From: Diphasiastrum complanatum
Taxonomy: Eukaryota; Streptophyta; Lycopodiopsida; Lycopodiales; Lycopodiaceae
Direction of reading: 5' to 3'
NCBI GenBank assembly: GCA_029204225.1
Contig: CM055106.1
Location: 3,750,039-3,814,038 of the forward strand
Length of the DNA: 64,000 nucleotides
Shown: positions 20,307 through 30,500 of the stretch, in pieces
How positions within the stretch are numbered: position 1 is the first letter of the stretch
Layout: every line of letters starts with the position of its first letter
The notes under the pieces: model-generated
Seen by the model: the letters and a program-made list of their open reading frames with translations, nothing else
Told to the model about the DNA's origin: nothing
Databases searched by the model: none
Translations under genes and position numbers: made by a program

Positions 20307-21348
20307 TAGACTCTAATATCATTCTAGTTAGTGTAAACATGAAATGACTAGTTTTTAGTCAAGTTGACTAGTCACCTACAAATTAGCTTTTCCTTGCATG
20401 TGCGTGAGTAAATGCTCCCACATGGCAAGTGGATGTTCACACATGTGTATAGAATACTAGAAGATAAGAGTTGACCATTTTCCTTAGATTCTATTTTGTA
20501 GGGAATATTCCTATATTCTAGGAGACTAGTTTTTCGGATTTTAGTCATATTCTAAAAGGTCAACTATTGGATAAGGATCAATGATGGATCAAATGGATAG
20601 ATCTAGTGATGTGGCACTCTTCACATGTGTGAAGACCTGCTAGACTGTACCAGACTCATGGGTTTACTTGATCCATAAAAAGATCATCATTTTGCTTCAG
20701 AAGATTGATGAGACTTTTGCACTCTACACTTTTGTGAGGTTTCTAGTCATTTGTCTTGTGATTTTTATATATGATTGCTATCTGGTATCATTGTACTTGT
20801 TGTTTTAGGTGCAGGTCGTACTGTGGACAATACTCCACACGTGTGAGGCCGCTCTCATTAAAAAATGATGTGTTGATCCATTGCTCTTGCTTAAATCCAA
20901 GTGTAGTGAATCTAGATCAAGATCTAATGTGTAGAACTTGATAGCTTCATTGATTAAGAAACCAATAACTCTCTATGATTGTAAAGTACAATCATTATTG
21001 TCCTAAAAACTATAAAATTTATCATGGTATCAGAGCTAAGTAAGAGAGTGATCATTGAATCATAAATCTTGTAAAGATCATTGGCAAAATTTGTTTTTGG
21101 CCAATACTAGTGAAGGAGAGTTCTTCTAGAGTGATAGCTTGTCATCTGGATCAAAATGACTTGGAGGCTGTGTATGTAATTTTTACACGTGTGAAACCAT
21201 ACAACAACCTTCAATTTAAGTTACTTTGTGTTTGTTGGTCCCAAAATTACAATACTAGTTCATTTTTGTGCTTTTTGAAGCATAGTATTGATCTAGATTC
21301 ATTCTAGCTAATGCCTATGACCAAACAGTGTTTTGGATCATTGAAGCA
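20307..21348 (+). repeat. Inverted block: LTR part, primer site, leader
   Basis: On the plus strand this block reads LTR sequence, primer site TGGTATCAGAGC (21025-21036), then leader ending GATCATTGAAGCATTT. The surrounding element is on the minus strand. Reversing the block restores continuity on both sides (leader at about 20306, LTR at about 21349, with roughly 20 bases missing), so it is an in-place inversion. Confidence 0.75.
21025..21036 (+). other. Primer binding site in the inverted block
   Basis: TGGTATCAGAGC after AAATTTATCA, but opposite in orientation to the element that carries it. Confidence 0.8.
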
Positions 21349-21482
21349 TTTAACATGAAAAGTACATCCTTTCACACATGAGAACATGCTCCATATGTGT
21401 GAAATCAGATCATCAACATATTCTAATGTTTGATCAATATTTACATGAACCAATGTCAAGTGAGAAGTGACAATTTTCAACA
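21349..21482 (-). repeat. Start of the outer 5' LTR
   Basis: The last ~134 bases before the right insertion boundary, reading TGTTGAAAATTG inward from 21482. It includes the spaced motif pair at 21370-21404. The remainder of this LTR is in the inverted block. Confidence 0.8.
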
Positions 21483-22309
21483 GGGGATAGATTTTGTAGG
21501 ACCTATCAAACCGATCATGCATAAAACTCGTCGTCGTTACATTCTCGTTGCCACGGACTACGCTACCAAGATGGTAGAGGCCAAAGCCACAATTAAGAAT
21601 GATGTTATTCCAAAACATTATCACGTGATATGGTTGTCCCTTGGAACTCGTTAGCGATAGGGAACCCATTTTCTTAATCAGACCATTGAGGCCATGTTGT
21701 CATATTTTTCTATTACACATCGCCAAACCACTCCATATAATCCAAAAGCAAATGGGTTACGGAGCGGGCAAATGGAATTCTATGTAAAATTTTGAATAAA
21801 GTAACGGAAACACATTCTTCTAATTGGGATCAGAAGCTACCGTCTGTCTTATGGGCATATAGAACTGCTGAAAAGATTACAACTAGGCAAACTCCATACT
21901 ATCTTGTGTATGGAATGCATCCCATACTACCAATAGAATTCGGAGTTCCGATGTTTCTCATTAGTAATGAAGAGCGAATGGATGAACACGATAGTTTCCA
22001 GGAGCGGATGATTTCTTTGACGCAACTAGAAGAGGATCGTCATCTTTCATTGAGACTAAACGAGTTCAGAGTAAAAGAAAAGAAATTTTTGACCAATCCA
22101 TTAAGAAAATAAAAATTAAACAAGGGGACTATGTGCTTCTATATGATAACAGACACATTTTGTTTTTTGGAAAATTACATACCAGATGGATGGGACCTTA
22201 CAAAGTCATAGAAGTTTTTAACAATGGCTCACTTTAGTTAGCCGATCTTAAAGGACATTTACTTGACAATCGAGTAAATGAATCAAGGGTGAAGCGCTAC
22301 TATGACTAG
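21483..22309 (+). pseudogene. Ty3/gypsy integrase core, right half
   Basis: Begins [26 protein letters not shown] (first catalytic Asp), then in shifted frames RGTHFLNQTIEAMLSYF, ITHRQTTPYNPKANG, TER-ANGILCKILNKVTE (catalytic Glu), and an open stretch WAYRTAEKITTRQTPYYLVYGM. The C-terminal part runs VLLYDNRHILFFGKLHTRWMGPYKV to RVKRYYD and a stop at 22309. Stops and single-base indels lie near 21652, 21755 and 22110. With 10600-10898 it makes one integrase split by the copia array. Confidence 0.85.
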
Positions 22310-23057
22310 TTTCTCAAAAGCCATCATTTTTTTTTGTCCAATTATTTTCACCGAAATATGCAAAAAACCCAATACCTTCGCATTGTTTGCCCATATATGT
22401 AGCAAAAAATTTTTAACACCGCTACATTTCCAAGTTCTACATTTTTGCAAAAATGCCAAAATCACCGTTTTGTATTATTGCGAAAAACCCGACACCTTCG
22501 CTACATTTCCATATCATTGTTGCAAAGAACCTGACACTATATTGAATTACAGTGTATTGAGTAAATTCACCATTTTTAGAAATACAAAAATTGCGACACT
22601 TTTACCATCGCATTTTTTTAAAATTTTCTTTATTCCATTTCTCGCCAGAATGTTGTGCATCATTTTGCATATGCCTTTTTCGTTATGTTCTCATATTACC
22701 AAGACCATCGAAATATGCAAAAAATGCGACACCTTCACATTTTTCGCATTTTAACGAAGGAAATGATAGTCTTCGCTTGTAACTACTAAGCGAAGTATTT
22801 GTGTATTTTGTTTATTTATTTATTTATTTACTTTTGTTTTTAGTACTAAACACTTTGTTATTGAGTATGTACCTTCAAAATGAAGGGCACGCTTCCATTC
22901 AGTATTAATCTAATCCGCTAAAATATCATCAATACGTCTAAAACCTCAAACACTGCTGTGGTTGTCACTACCATTTTCCATCGCTCTTGCTCTCTGCTTT
23001 CTGAATTGTTGCGATCAAGCTCTTTTTCGCCATCGCTCGTTTACAATTGCAAGCACC
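22310..23057 (+). other. Non-coding region after gypsy pol, with ATGCGACACC repeats
   Basis: No supported gene. Degenerate repeats of TGCAAAAAATGCGACACCTTCGCA occur near 22360, 22480, 22590 and 22715, plus GCGAAG at 22755-22795 and a TTTA run at about 22806-22832. A similar repeat unit is at 36586. This may be the 3' untranslated part or LTR of the gypsy element. Confidence 0.4.
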
Positions 23058-23326
23058 ATGGCGACCGTATTTAAAACGTACCCAAAGCCAGTGTAACCAT
23101 TGTTATTATAGAAAGATTTTACTGTCGTGCCTTAGGATTGCCTATGGATGGCAGTATGCCAGTTACTAAACCAGATTACATTGCAGAGAGCGGAGTTTTC
23201 TAGGAAGAAGCTTACCTTGAGAAACGGGGATGTAAACTCTCTTACATCAGAGATCCCAATCTCAAAAGCTTCATTCGCTTTGCTCTTGTTTCTATTGTGG
23301 ATGAATGCTTAGTAGAACGTAAGTAA
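23058..23326 (+). pseudogene. Unrecognised gene relic with strong start context
   Basis: A CACCATGG start opens MATVFKTYP, then a +1 shift gives SVTIVIIERFYCRALGLPMD, MPVTKPDYIAESGVF, a TAG where Trp would fit, EEAYLEKRGCKLSYIRDP and FIRFALVSIVDECLVERK with TAA. The last bases (GAAC-GTAAGT) also make a good splice donor, so it could be a first exon. A CT-rich, CpG-containing 5' region precedes it. I do not recognise the family. It may be a gypsy gag start or a captured host exon. Confidence 0.4.
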
Positions 23327-23336
23327 ACTATTTGTC

Positions 23337-23580
23337 TATTATCAAGTCGTATAGAAGTTGTACTTCACACGTGTGAAGCGGTGGATCATCATTTCTTGAT
23401 TGTTCTTGCTTGGAATCACAAAGATTGTCAAATAGAAGCTAGATTTGGAAGCTAGTCTTGATAGATAGTAAAACTGGAGTCTATACATAGAAAATCAGAA
23501 TATAGATCAAGATTTCAAGCTACCAATCACTCTTTGTGATCATTTGTAGATCAGATTCAGTCCTTAAACTCTAAAATTTG
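23337..23580 (+). repeat. LTR remnant
   Basis: Contains a perfect CACACGTGTG (23366-23375) and a CAATCACTCTTTGTGATC segment shared in type with the LTR end at about 35540-35560. No primer site follows; gag sequence begins almost directly after it. Confidence 0.5.
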
Positions 23581-23584
23581 ACAT

Positions 23585-24773
23585 CTCCACTACATCAAGG
23601 TGAATGTATCTAATGAGATATTGAGGGAGATTGGTATTTGCACTACAGCCAAAGAAGCTTGGGATTGTCTCAAGATTGTCTATGAGGCTAAGAACACCTC
23701 TAGGCTCCTCACTCTTAGAAATCAAATCTTTCAAAGTAGTCAAAAGATTGGTGAGAGTGCATCTAATTATGTTATGAGAGTCAAGGATATTCATAAGGAG
23801 TTTACATGCATTGGTGACTCAATCAATCAAAGTGAGCTAGTCCAAGTCATTCTCAATGGATTGAGAGATGAATATGACAACGTTGTCCAGTACTATGCCA
23901 TTAAGGAGGAGCTACCAAGTTTGGAGGCCCTTCAAAGTGTGCTTATTTATGATGACAAGCTATCATCAATCATGATGATGACAAAGTTCTATTTGCCAAG
24001 CACAAAGAGAGGAGTAAGAAGCAACACCATCACTTCTCTAATGACAAAGCCAAAGACCAAGATGTAGAGGAAGATGACACCTCTCATGCTTCTACTTCAA
24101 GTTTGACGAAAAAGAAGATCAAATGCTTTTATTGTGGCAAGAGAGGCCATTATGCCAACATCACCAATGAGTTTAAGAAGAAGAAATATGCCATTATGCC
24201 AACATCACCAATGAGAAAGAAGACTATATTTCAAGTGATGGAGAAGGCTCTCTTATGGCATCGAGCTTCTCCTCTTTCACCTTCAACAAGGATGACTCAT
24301 GTTATATTGATAGTGGAGCATCTTCACACATGTGTGGCTTCAAGCACTCTTTATCATCTATTATGCCTTATGATGGAGTCAAGAAGACCATATAGATTGC
24401 AAGTGAGCATGAGTGCAATATTGAAGGAGTAGGGATTATTCCCTTGAGGCTTGCATTTTCTAAAGGTCTCTTTCTCAACAATGTTCTTTTTGTCCCAAAG
24501 CTTACAAAGAACATCTTAAGTGTTGGCCAACTTCTTGATAGTGGCCTTGATGTCAATTTCAATATTGACAATTGTGTGATCAAGAAGGACAAAGATGAAG
24601 TGTATGATGTATTTGTTAAGGTCAAGAATGCAAGGAAGGACCAATTTTCCACAAGGATCAAGTGCTTAAGGAGTGAAAATGGTGGAGAGTACATATCTAC
24701 CGAGTTAAAAGCCTTCTATGATGAGCATGAGATCAAGAGGGAGTATCCCCAAATTGTAGATCAGAGATCTTGA
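23585..24773 (+). pseudogene. Copia gag-protease-integrase relic
   Basis: Gag residues VNVSNEILREIG, AKEAWDCLKIVYEAKNTSR and SELVQVILNGLRDEYDN are followed by the zinc knuckle CFYCGKRGHYAN, whose last Cys is lost. The protease has CYIDSGASSHMC with the catalytic Asp. After NVLFVPKLTKNILSVGQLLD the frame skips the pre-integrase and first integrase motifs and resumes at KDEVYDVFVKVKNARK and RSENGGEY, where the catalytic Asp is Glu. It ends at KREYPQ. At least one TAG (near 24393) and an internal deletion disable it. Confidence 0.8.
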
Positions 24774-25140
24774 TCTCAGGAAACAATGGCAAAATAAAAA
24801 CAAAATTCACCAAAATTGATAGATATGTTACAAAGTACCTATCAGTTTAAGAAAATAGAACTGTCGCCGTCATAGGAGGAGGCTATCTGAAAGATACAGT
24901 CGCTCACTAGCGAGGCTTAGGTTCTTTTCCAAATTTTTTAGTTTCTATTTTATTTTATTTTTCTTTGTACAAGCAAAAAAAATTACAAAAAATGGCAAAA
25001 TCTTGAAAAACGGCAAAACTAACATGAAATCACACTAATCTAACCCAAAATTTTGATTTTTTTACGTGAAAAAAGAATGGTGAGAGTGAAGAAAAAAGAG
25101 AGAGGGAGAGGAGAAAGAATAGAAAGAGAGTAGAAAGAAG

Positions 25141-25142
<2 letters not shown>
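24774..25142. other. No gene seen; precedes GA microsatellite
   Basis: AT-rich sequence without a supported feature. Around 24865-24915 a GGAGGAGGCTATCTG..TCGCTCACTAGCGAGG segment partly resembles the duplicated spacers around the GA tracts. Confidence 0.4.

Positions 25143-25229
<87 letters not shown>
25143..25229. repeat. GA microsatellite, ~87 bp
   Basis: Uninterrupted GA dinucleotide run flanked by imperfect GA-rich sequence on the left. It generates long Leu-Ser frames on the minus strand, which are not genes. Confidence 0.95.
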
Positions 25230-25230
<1 letters not shown>

Positions 25231-25381
25231 AAAGTTCCAAATAGCGAGAGGCTTGGGAGGCCCGAGCACCTTCCCCAAACTATTCGGTCGCTACTTAGAG
25301 AGAGGAGAGAAGAGAGAGAGGTATGCCTAGGTTGAGAAAGGCCTTGGGGGCTCAAGCACCTACCCAAAGCTATTCTATCCC

Positions 25382-25385
<4 letters not shown>

Positions 25386-25450
<65 letters not shown>
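25386..25450. repeat. AG microsatellite, ~65 bp
   Basis: Second perfect dinucleotide run. The spacers before and after the first tract (GGCTTGGGAGGCCCGAGCACCT.. and GGCCTTGGGGGCTCAAGCACCT..) are diverged copies of each other, so tract plus spacer was duplicated. Confidence 0.95.
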
Positions 25451-25452
<2 letters not shown>

Positions 25453-25742
25453 AAGAGAGTTTTATTAAGAGGAGATGGAAGGAGATACAATACAAAGGAA
25501 ATGGCTCCCTCTTATAGATTTTATAGGTGAGTCTCCTTCACTCTCATTGGCCACTTCATTTAGGCAAGGATTCTAATCCAAGCCCTTCAAATAAATACCA
25601 CTTACATCTATTGGTTCTAAGAAAGCACAAGGGCACTCACATGATCATGTGAGTTCTACTTTGTGCAACTTAGATTCCTTATTTTTTAACTTGACTTTGT
25701 GAACTTGGGCCTCAAACTTATTTATTTACAACTAGGGCCCAA

Positions 25743-26397
25743 TGTGAAAATTGTCAACATTTCCTAGCTAGTTTGAGGCCTAAATTGGCTAAAATTGTAA
25801 ATAGTTTTGGTTCTGGAGTTTCACACGTGTGAACCAGGCCACAATGTTTTTATTTACTGTATTTTTTCAGTATGATGAAGTGTCAAACTTCATACCCTTC
25901 AAAATGAGACCATTTTGATGTATTTTGGTCATATAAGCCATTTTTAGCTATTTTTCCTATATAGGGAATATCTAGGGTCAAGTACCTTCTAGAGAGAGGA
26001 GAGAGAGTCATCTTCCTCATCCATAAATAGTAGGGAAGTCGTGGAGAACAGGTTGGAGAAACCTTTTGTATGCTTCATTGAGATCAATAGATCATTGTCA
26101 TTGTTTCTTCCTCCATTGAGAGCATTGTTGTGTGTATTGTCTTCAAGCTATTGTGTATGATCTTAGGTGCTTTCCAAAAGTGGTAGGCTGATGTATTATG
26201 GACTGTATAATGCTATTTTGGGCCGCACTTGATGTTTATGGAAGTTTCCATTTGTGATAAATGCTTTTTGATCAAGTTCTTTGCATTCTAGGTAGCATAG
26301 AATGTGTTGCCAATTCCTAGCTTATGTAGTTTGGAGTGCAAGCATTCAACCCAATGATCTTGGAGTTTAGATCCACTTAGGATCTTTATTTTTCACA
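25743..26397 (+). repeat. 5' LTR of the complete copia element
   Basis: 655 bp, TGTGAAAATTGTCAAC to ATTTTTCACA, with 8-bp terminal inverted repeat TGTGAAAA/TTTTCACA. It carries a perfect CACACGTGTG (25822-25831), a TATA-like CTATATAG (25957-25964) and a purine-rich GAGAGAGGAGAGAGAG block. It differs from the 3' LTR in the bases next to the palindrome (TTCACACG against TTAACACG). Confidence 0.95.
25957..25964 (+). promoter_or_regulatory. Putative TATA box in the LTR
   Basis: CTATATAG about 130 bp downstream of the CACACGTGTG palindrome, duplicated in the 3' LTR. It is the best candidate for the element's transcription start signal; a CATAAATAG at 26022-26030 is an alternative. Confidence 0.5.
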
Positions 26398-26409
26398 TGG
26401 TATCAGAGC
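26398..26409 (+). other. Primer binding site TGGTATCAGAGC
   Basis: Perfect initiator Met-tRNA complement with no gap after the LTR. Confidence 0.95.
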
Positions 26410-27569
26410 TGGTTGGCTTCTATTTACAGTAAGTATTCCATTTTTGGTGATATTTGGATGTTTGATCAAGTTCTAGCATGATTTTGCATTGCTTTGTTGA
26501 TCAAATCTTACTAACCTTTGTTTTGTGAGTTGAACTTGTGGATCAAAAGCATATTTCAGGTCTATTGAAGATCAGAGGCTGAAAAGAAACTATTTTGGAT
26601 CAGATCATAACACCTAATCATTTGTTATTGTGAGGCTTGTGCATATTCAATACTAACAATGTTCTTTTCAATCCTATTGTTGACAATCTCCATTCTTGGA
26701 TGAACACTCTCCTTAAGTGGATGAAACTTCTCCTTAAGTGGATGACAAATGCTCTTTTGAGTGAGTTGTAATTCTCCTAAAGGCTGAGCAAAGCTCCCAT
26801 TTGGATGAAAGATCCCCTTTTTTGGGTGAACATATTGCAAGCTCCATTGTGAAGAGCATATTGTAAAGATTGTCATCAATTTTGGCATAAATTTTGGTGT
26901 ACTTTGTTGAGCATGTAAGTAACTCTCCTTATGTAATTTGATTGGAGCATTTGCTGGAAGGTGTTAACCATTATGCAAGTGTATTTTCAGGTTCTTAAAA
27001 GGTTGAGGAACATTCTCATGTGAAGTGATCTTAGATCTACATCTAAACACCAAGATTTGACAAGATAGTGAAGCTAGTCTTGTGATTCACTAAGTGTGCT
27101 CATTCATTCACCTCTAAATCTTGTATTTATCACTTGCTGGAGTTTATAAACTTTTAGAAGTGTGGTTTACATGTGGTTTTACAGGTTGAATCAATATCTT
27201 AGTGTGTTGATCATATGTTGATCAAGTTTGTTCATTACTAGGTAATCTTGGCATCCTAGTTTTGGGTATTTTCTAAGAATGCAAGTAACTCTTCACACCA
27301 TAACTTGATTTGGTCACTTGCTGGAAAGTTTGAGAGCTTAAGCAAGAGTGTGTTCAGGTTGGTTTGATTTTGTAATCCATTCTTAGTGTGTGCAAAGTGT
27401 TGCATGTGTTTCAATCTTCCTTTCTATGCTTGGAAACCATCTAGGTTCAAGATAGAAGTGTTTTAGGGTCCTAAATCTTCATAGATCTCTTTATCTATCA
27501 TTTGTTGAGAGAAAAGTGAGTGCTAAGTGCTTTAGGACAAAACCTAAAAGTTGAAGAAACATTAGAATC
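26410..27569 (+). other. Leader of the complete copia element
   Basis: Long untranslated region. Several short repeats around CACTTGCTGGA(A/G) and CTCTCCTTA(A/T)GT are visible (about 26700-27320). A minus-strand frame at 26625-26888 with repeated HP(K/L)K..FHP units is a by-product of these repeats. Confidence 0.7.
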
Positions 27570-30500
27570 ATGGCTTCCAATGGTGGGATCATGCTAGAGT
27601 CTAGTGAAAGGTTGAGTTCATCAAACTACTCTACTTGGAAAGTGAGGATGGAGTCCTTACTTGAGTTGAATGAACTCATGGACATAGTTGCAGAAATTGA
27701 AGAGAGACCTCTCACACTTCAAGAGCAACAAAGGTTTGATAAGAAGGCCAAAAGGGCTCTTCATATCATTAAAATGAATGTTACAAATGAACTTCTCAAG
27801 GAAGTTGGAAAGTGTCAAAGTGCAAGTGAGGCATGGAATGCCTTAAAGAAGCTCTTTGAATCAAAGTCCACATCTAGGGTATTGACCCTAAGGAGACAAA
27901 TATTTTCTAGTAGGCAAAGAGAGGGTGAAAGTGCTCATGCATTTATCTTGAGAGTTAAGTCCCTAAGTGATGATTTAGCATGCATTGATGAGAACATAAA
28001 AGATGGTGAAATAGTCCAAGTTATGTTGAATGGTTTGCTAAATGAACATGCTAACCTTGTGCAAAGTTTTGCCATTCAAAAAGTCTTGCCAAGTGTGGTT
28101 GACTTGCAAGAAATCTTATTGGCTGAAGAACATAGGTTGCAATCAAAGCTTGATGGTGCATCCTTGCAAGGTGGAGGTGAAGAGGCTTTCTTCACAAAAG
28201 GCAAATTCAAGGGCAAAGGTAAAGGCAAAGGGAAATGGTCCAAAGGTGGTAACTTTGATCATGATGATCACTCTTCCTCTTCCTCTTCTACTAAGAACAA
28301 TAAGTCAAAGTTCAAGTGCTTTTATTGTGGGATAAAAGGTCATTTTGCAAATGAATGTTATAAGAAGAAAAGAGAGCAAGGAGAGAGGCAAGGAAATCTT
28401 ACAATAGATGAGGAAGAACATAACACATGTGAATCACTTGTTATGACTTCAAGTTTGTTAGCCAACATAGATGATAATGATCCTTGGTGGATTGATAGTG
28501 GAGCCTCATCTCACATGACAAGACATAAGGAATACTTTACATCCTTATTGTCTTATGAGGGAGAAGGTAACATCATCTACACTGCAAATGATGGTCAATG
28601 TGACATCAAAGGCATAGGCACTATTCCTATTTCCCTTTCAACAAATAGGAAAGCAAATCTTGAAAATGTTTTGTACATTCCTTCAATCACTAAGAATTTG
28701 CTTAGTGTAAGTCAAATGATTGACAAAGGACTTGATGTGGAGTTCATTGGAGATGCATGTTTGATAAGTAAATGTGGATCCTTGATTGCTCAAGGTAGGA
28801 GGCATGGTAAACTTTTCAAGCTTGATGCATGTGTGATCTCTAATCATGAAGGATGTATGGCTAGGGAGCAATTGACAAACCAAGAAGTTTGGCACAAGAG
28901 GTTGGGCCATCCCAACTTCAAATCTTTGGAGGTAATGGCAAAGAAAGAGCTTGTTCTTGGTCTCCCTAAAAGTCTTGTTGCAAACAATAGTGTTTGTGAA
29001 CATTGTGCCTTGTCCAAATCTCATAGACTTGCTTATTCTAGATCTACTTCTAGATCTAAAGAAGCTTTTCAACTTGTGCATTCTGATATTCATTCTTCTA
29101 GTACAACTAGCAATGGTGGGGCAAAGATGTATGCAACTTTCATTGATGACTTTAGTAGGTATACTTGGATCTATCTTCTTAAAAGTAAGGATGAAGTGTT
29201 TGCTGCATTTGTCAAGTTCAAGAATGAAATGGAAAACCAATTCAATACAAAGATCAAATGCTTAAGATCTGATAATGGAGGGGAATACACCTCAAATAGG
29301 TTCAAAGACTTTTGTATAGCACATGGGATTAAGAGGGAGATGTCTAGTCCTAGGACTCCACAACAGAATGGAGTGGCCGAGAGGAAGAATAGAACCCTTT
29401 GTGAATGTGCCAAGGCAATGAGACTACATGCTAATCTTGCTAAGTCTTTTTGGGGAGAAGCTTTAGCATGTGCTAACTATCTATGTAATAGATGGACAAG
29501 TGCTTCCTTGGATGGTAAAACTCCTCATGAGGTTCTTTATGGTAGAAGGCCGAGTGTCAAGCATTGTAGGATCTTTGGATGTACATGTTTTGTCAATATC
29601 ACACTTGATGATAGAACTAAAGAAGATCCTTCATCAAAGAAGGGTGTGTTTGTTGGCTATAGTGAAGTAAGCAAGGCTTACAAAGTGTACATTCCTTCTA
29701 CAAAGAAAGTTGTCATAAGTAGGGATGTCATCTTTCATGAAGAGAATGTTTCCAATGTTGTTGATGTTGATGTTGATGTGCCTACTAATCATCATGATGT
29801 GCAAGATGTCTTGGATGAAGATGGAGATGCCACTCCAAAGCAAACTTCAAGGAAGACTCAAAGGCAAAGGGCTAAGCCATCAAGGCTAACCTATGATGAA
29901 AAAGGAAAGCAAGTGGTGGACAACTCTAACTTTGCTTTTCTTACCTCTTTTGATGAACCAACTTGTGTAGATGAAGCAATTCAAAAGAAGGAATGGATCC
30001 AAGCCATGGATCATGAGCATCAAGCACTCATCAAAAGCAACACATGGAGGTTGGTAAAGCTTCCAAAGGACAAGAAGGCAATTGGTTGTAAGTGGATCTT
30101 CAAGATCAAGACAAATCAAGATGGATCAATCAACAAGTACAAGGCAAGGTTGGTGGCAAAGGGGTATGCTCAAGAATATGGTATTGACTATGATGAGACC
30201 TTTGCACCCGTGGCAAAGATGGTAACTATTCGAATCCTAATCTCTCTTGCAACTCTTTATGATTGGGATATGTGGCAAATGGATGTTACTAATGCCTTCT
30301 TGAATGGTGATCTTGAAGAAGATATTTACATGGAGCAACCCGAGGGCTATGTTTCACATGATGAGCCTAATCATGTGTGCTATCTCCAAAAGAGTTTGTA
30401 TGGGCTAAAGCAAGCACCAAGGAGTTGGTATGCTAAGCTCAATTCCTTCTTACTTTCTCAAAACTTTGTTATGAGTGAGTATGATCATTCTCTCTACTTT

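Larger units (their letters stand above)
10899..21482 (-). mobile_element. Composite copia array inserted in a gypsy integrase
   Basis: Both outer ends are ends of the same LTR family: the left is the LTR 3' end (reverse of ..AAATTTATCA) and the right the LTR start (reverse of TGTTGAAAATT). Flanks are GGGAA (10894-10898) and GGGGA (21483-21487), a 5-bp target duplication with one change. Inside, from right to left: a rearranged 5' LTR, leader, gag, protease and integrase pieces, a second gag piece, a duplicated gene fragment, an internal LTR, then gag to RNase H and the 3' LTR. At 10.6 kb it is about twice normal length because two copies are fused. Confidence 0.8.

Noticed and set aside
25030-25517. 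Long Leu-Ser and Arg-Glu frames
   Set aside because: They are translations of the GA microsatellites in different frames.
28683-29240. 185-codon minus-strand frame inside the complete copia
   Set aside because: It is antisense to integrase coding sequence, and no family pattern is seen.
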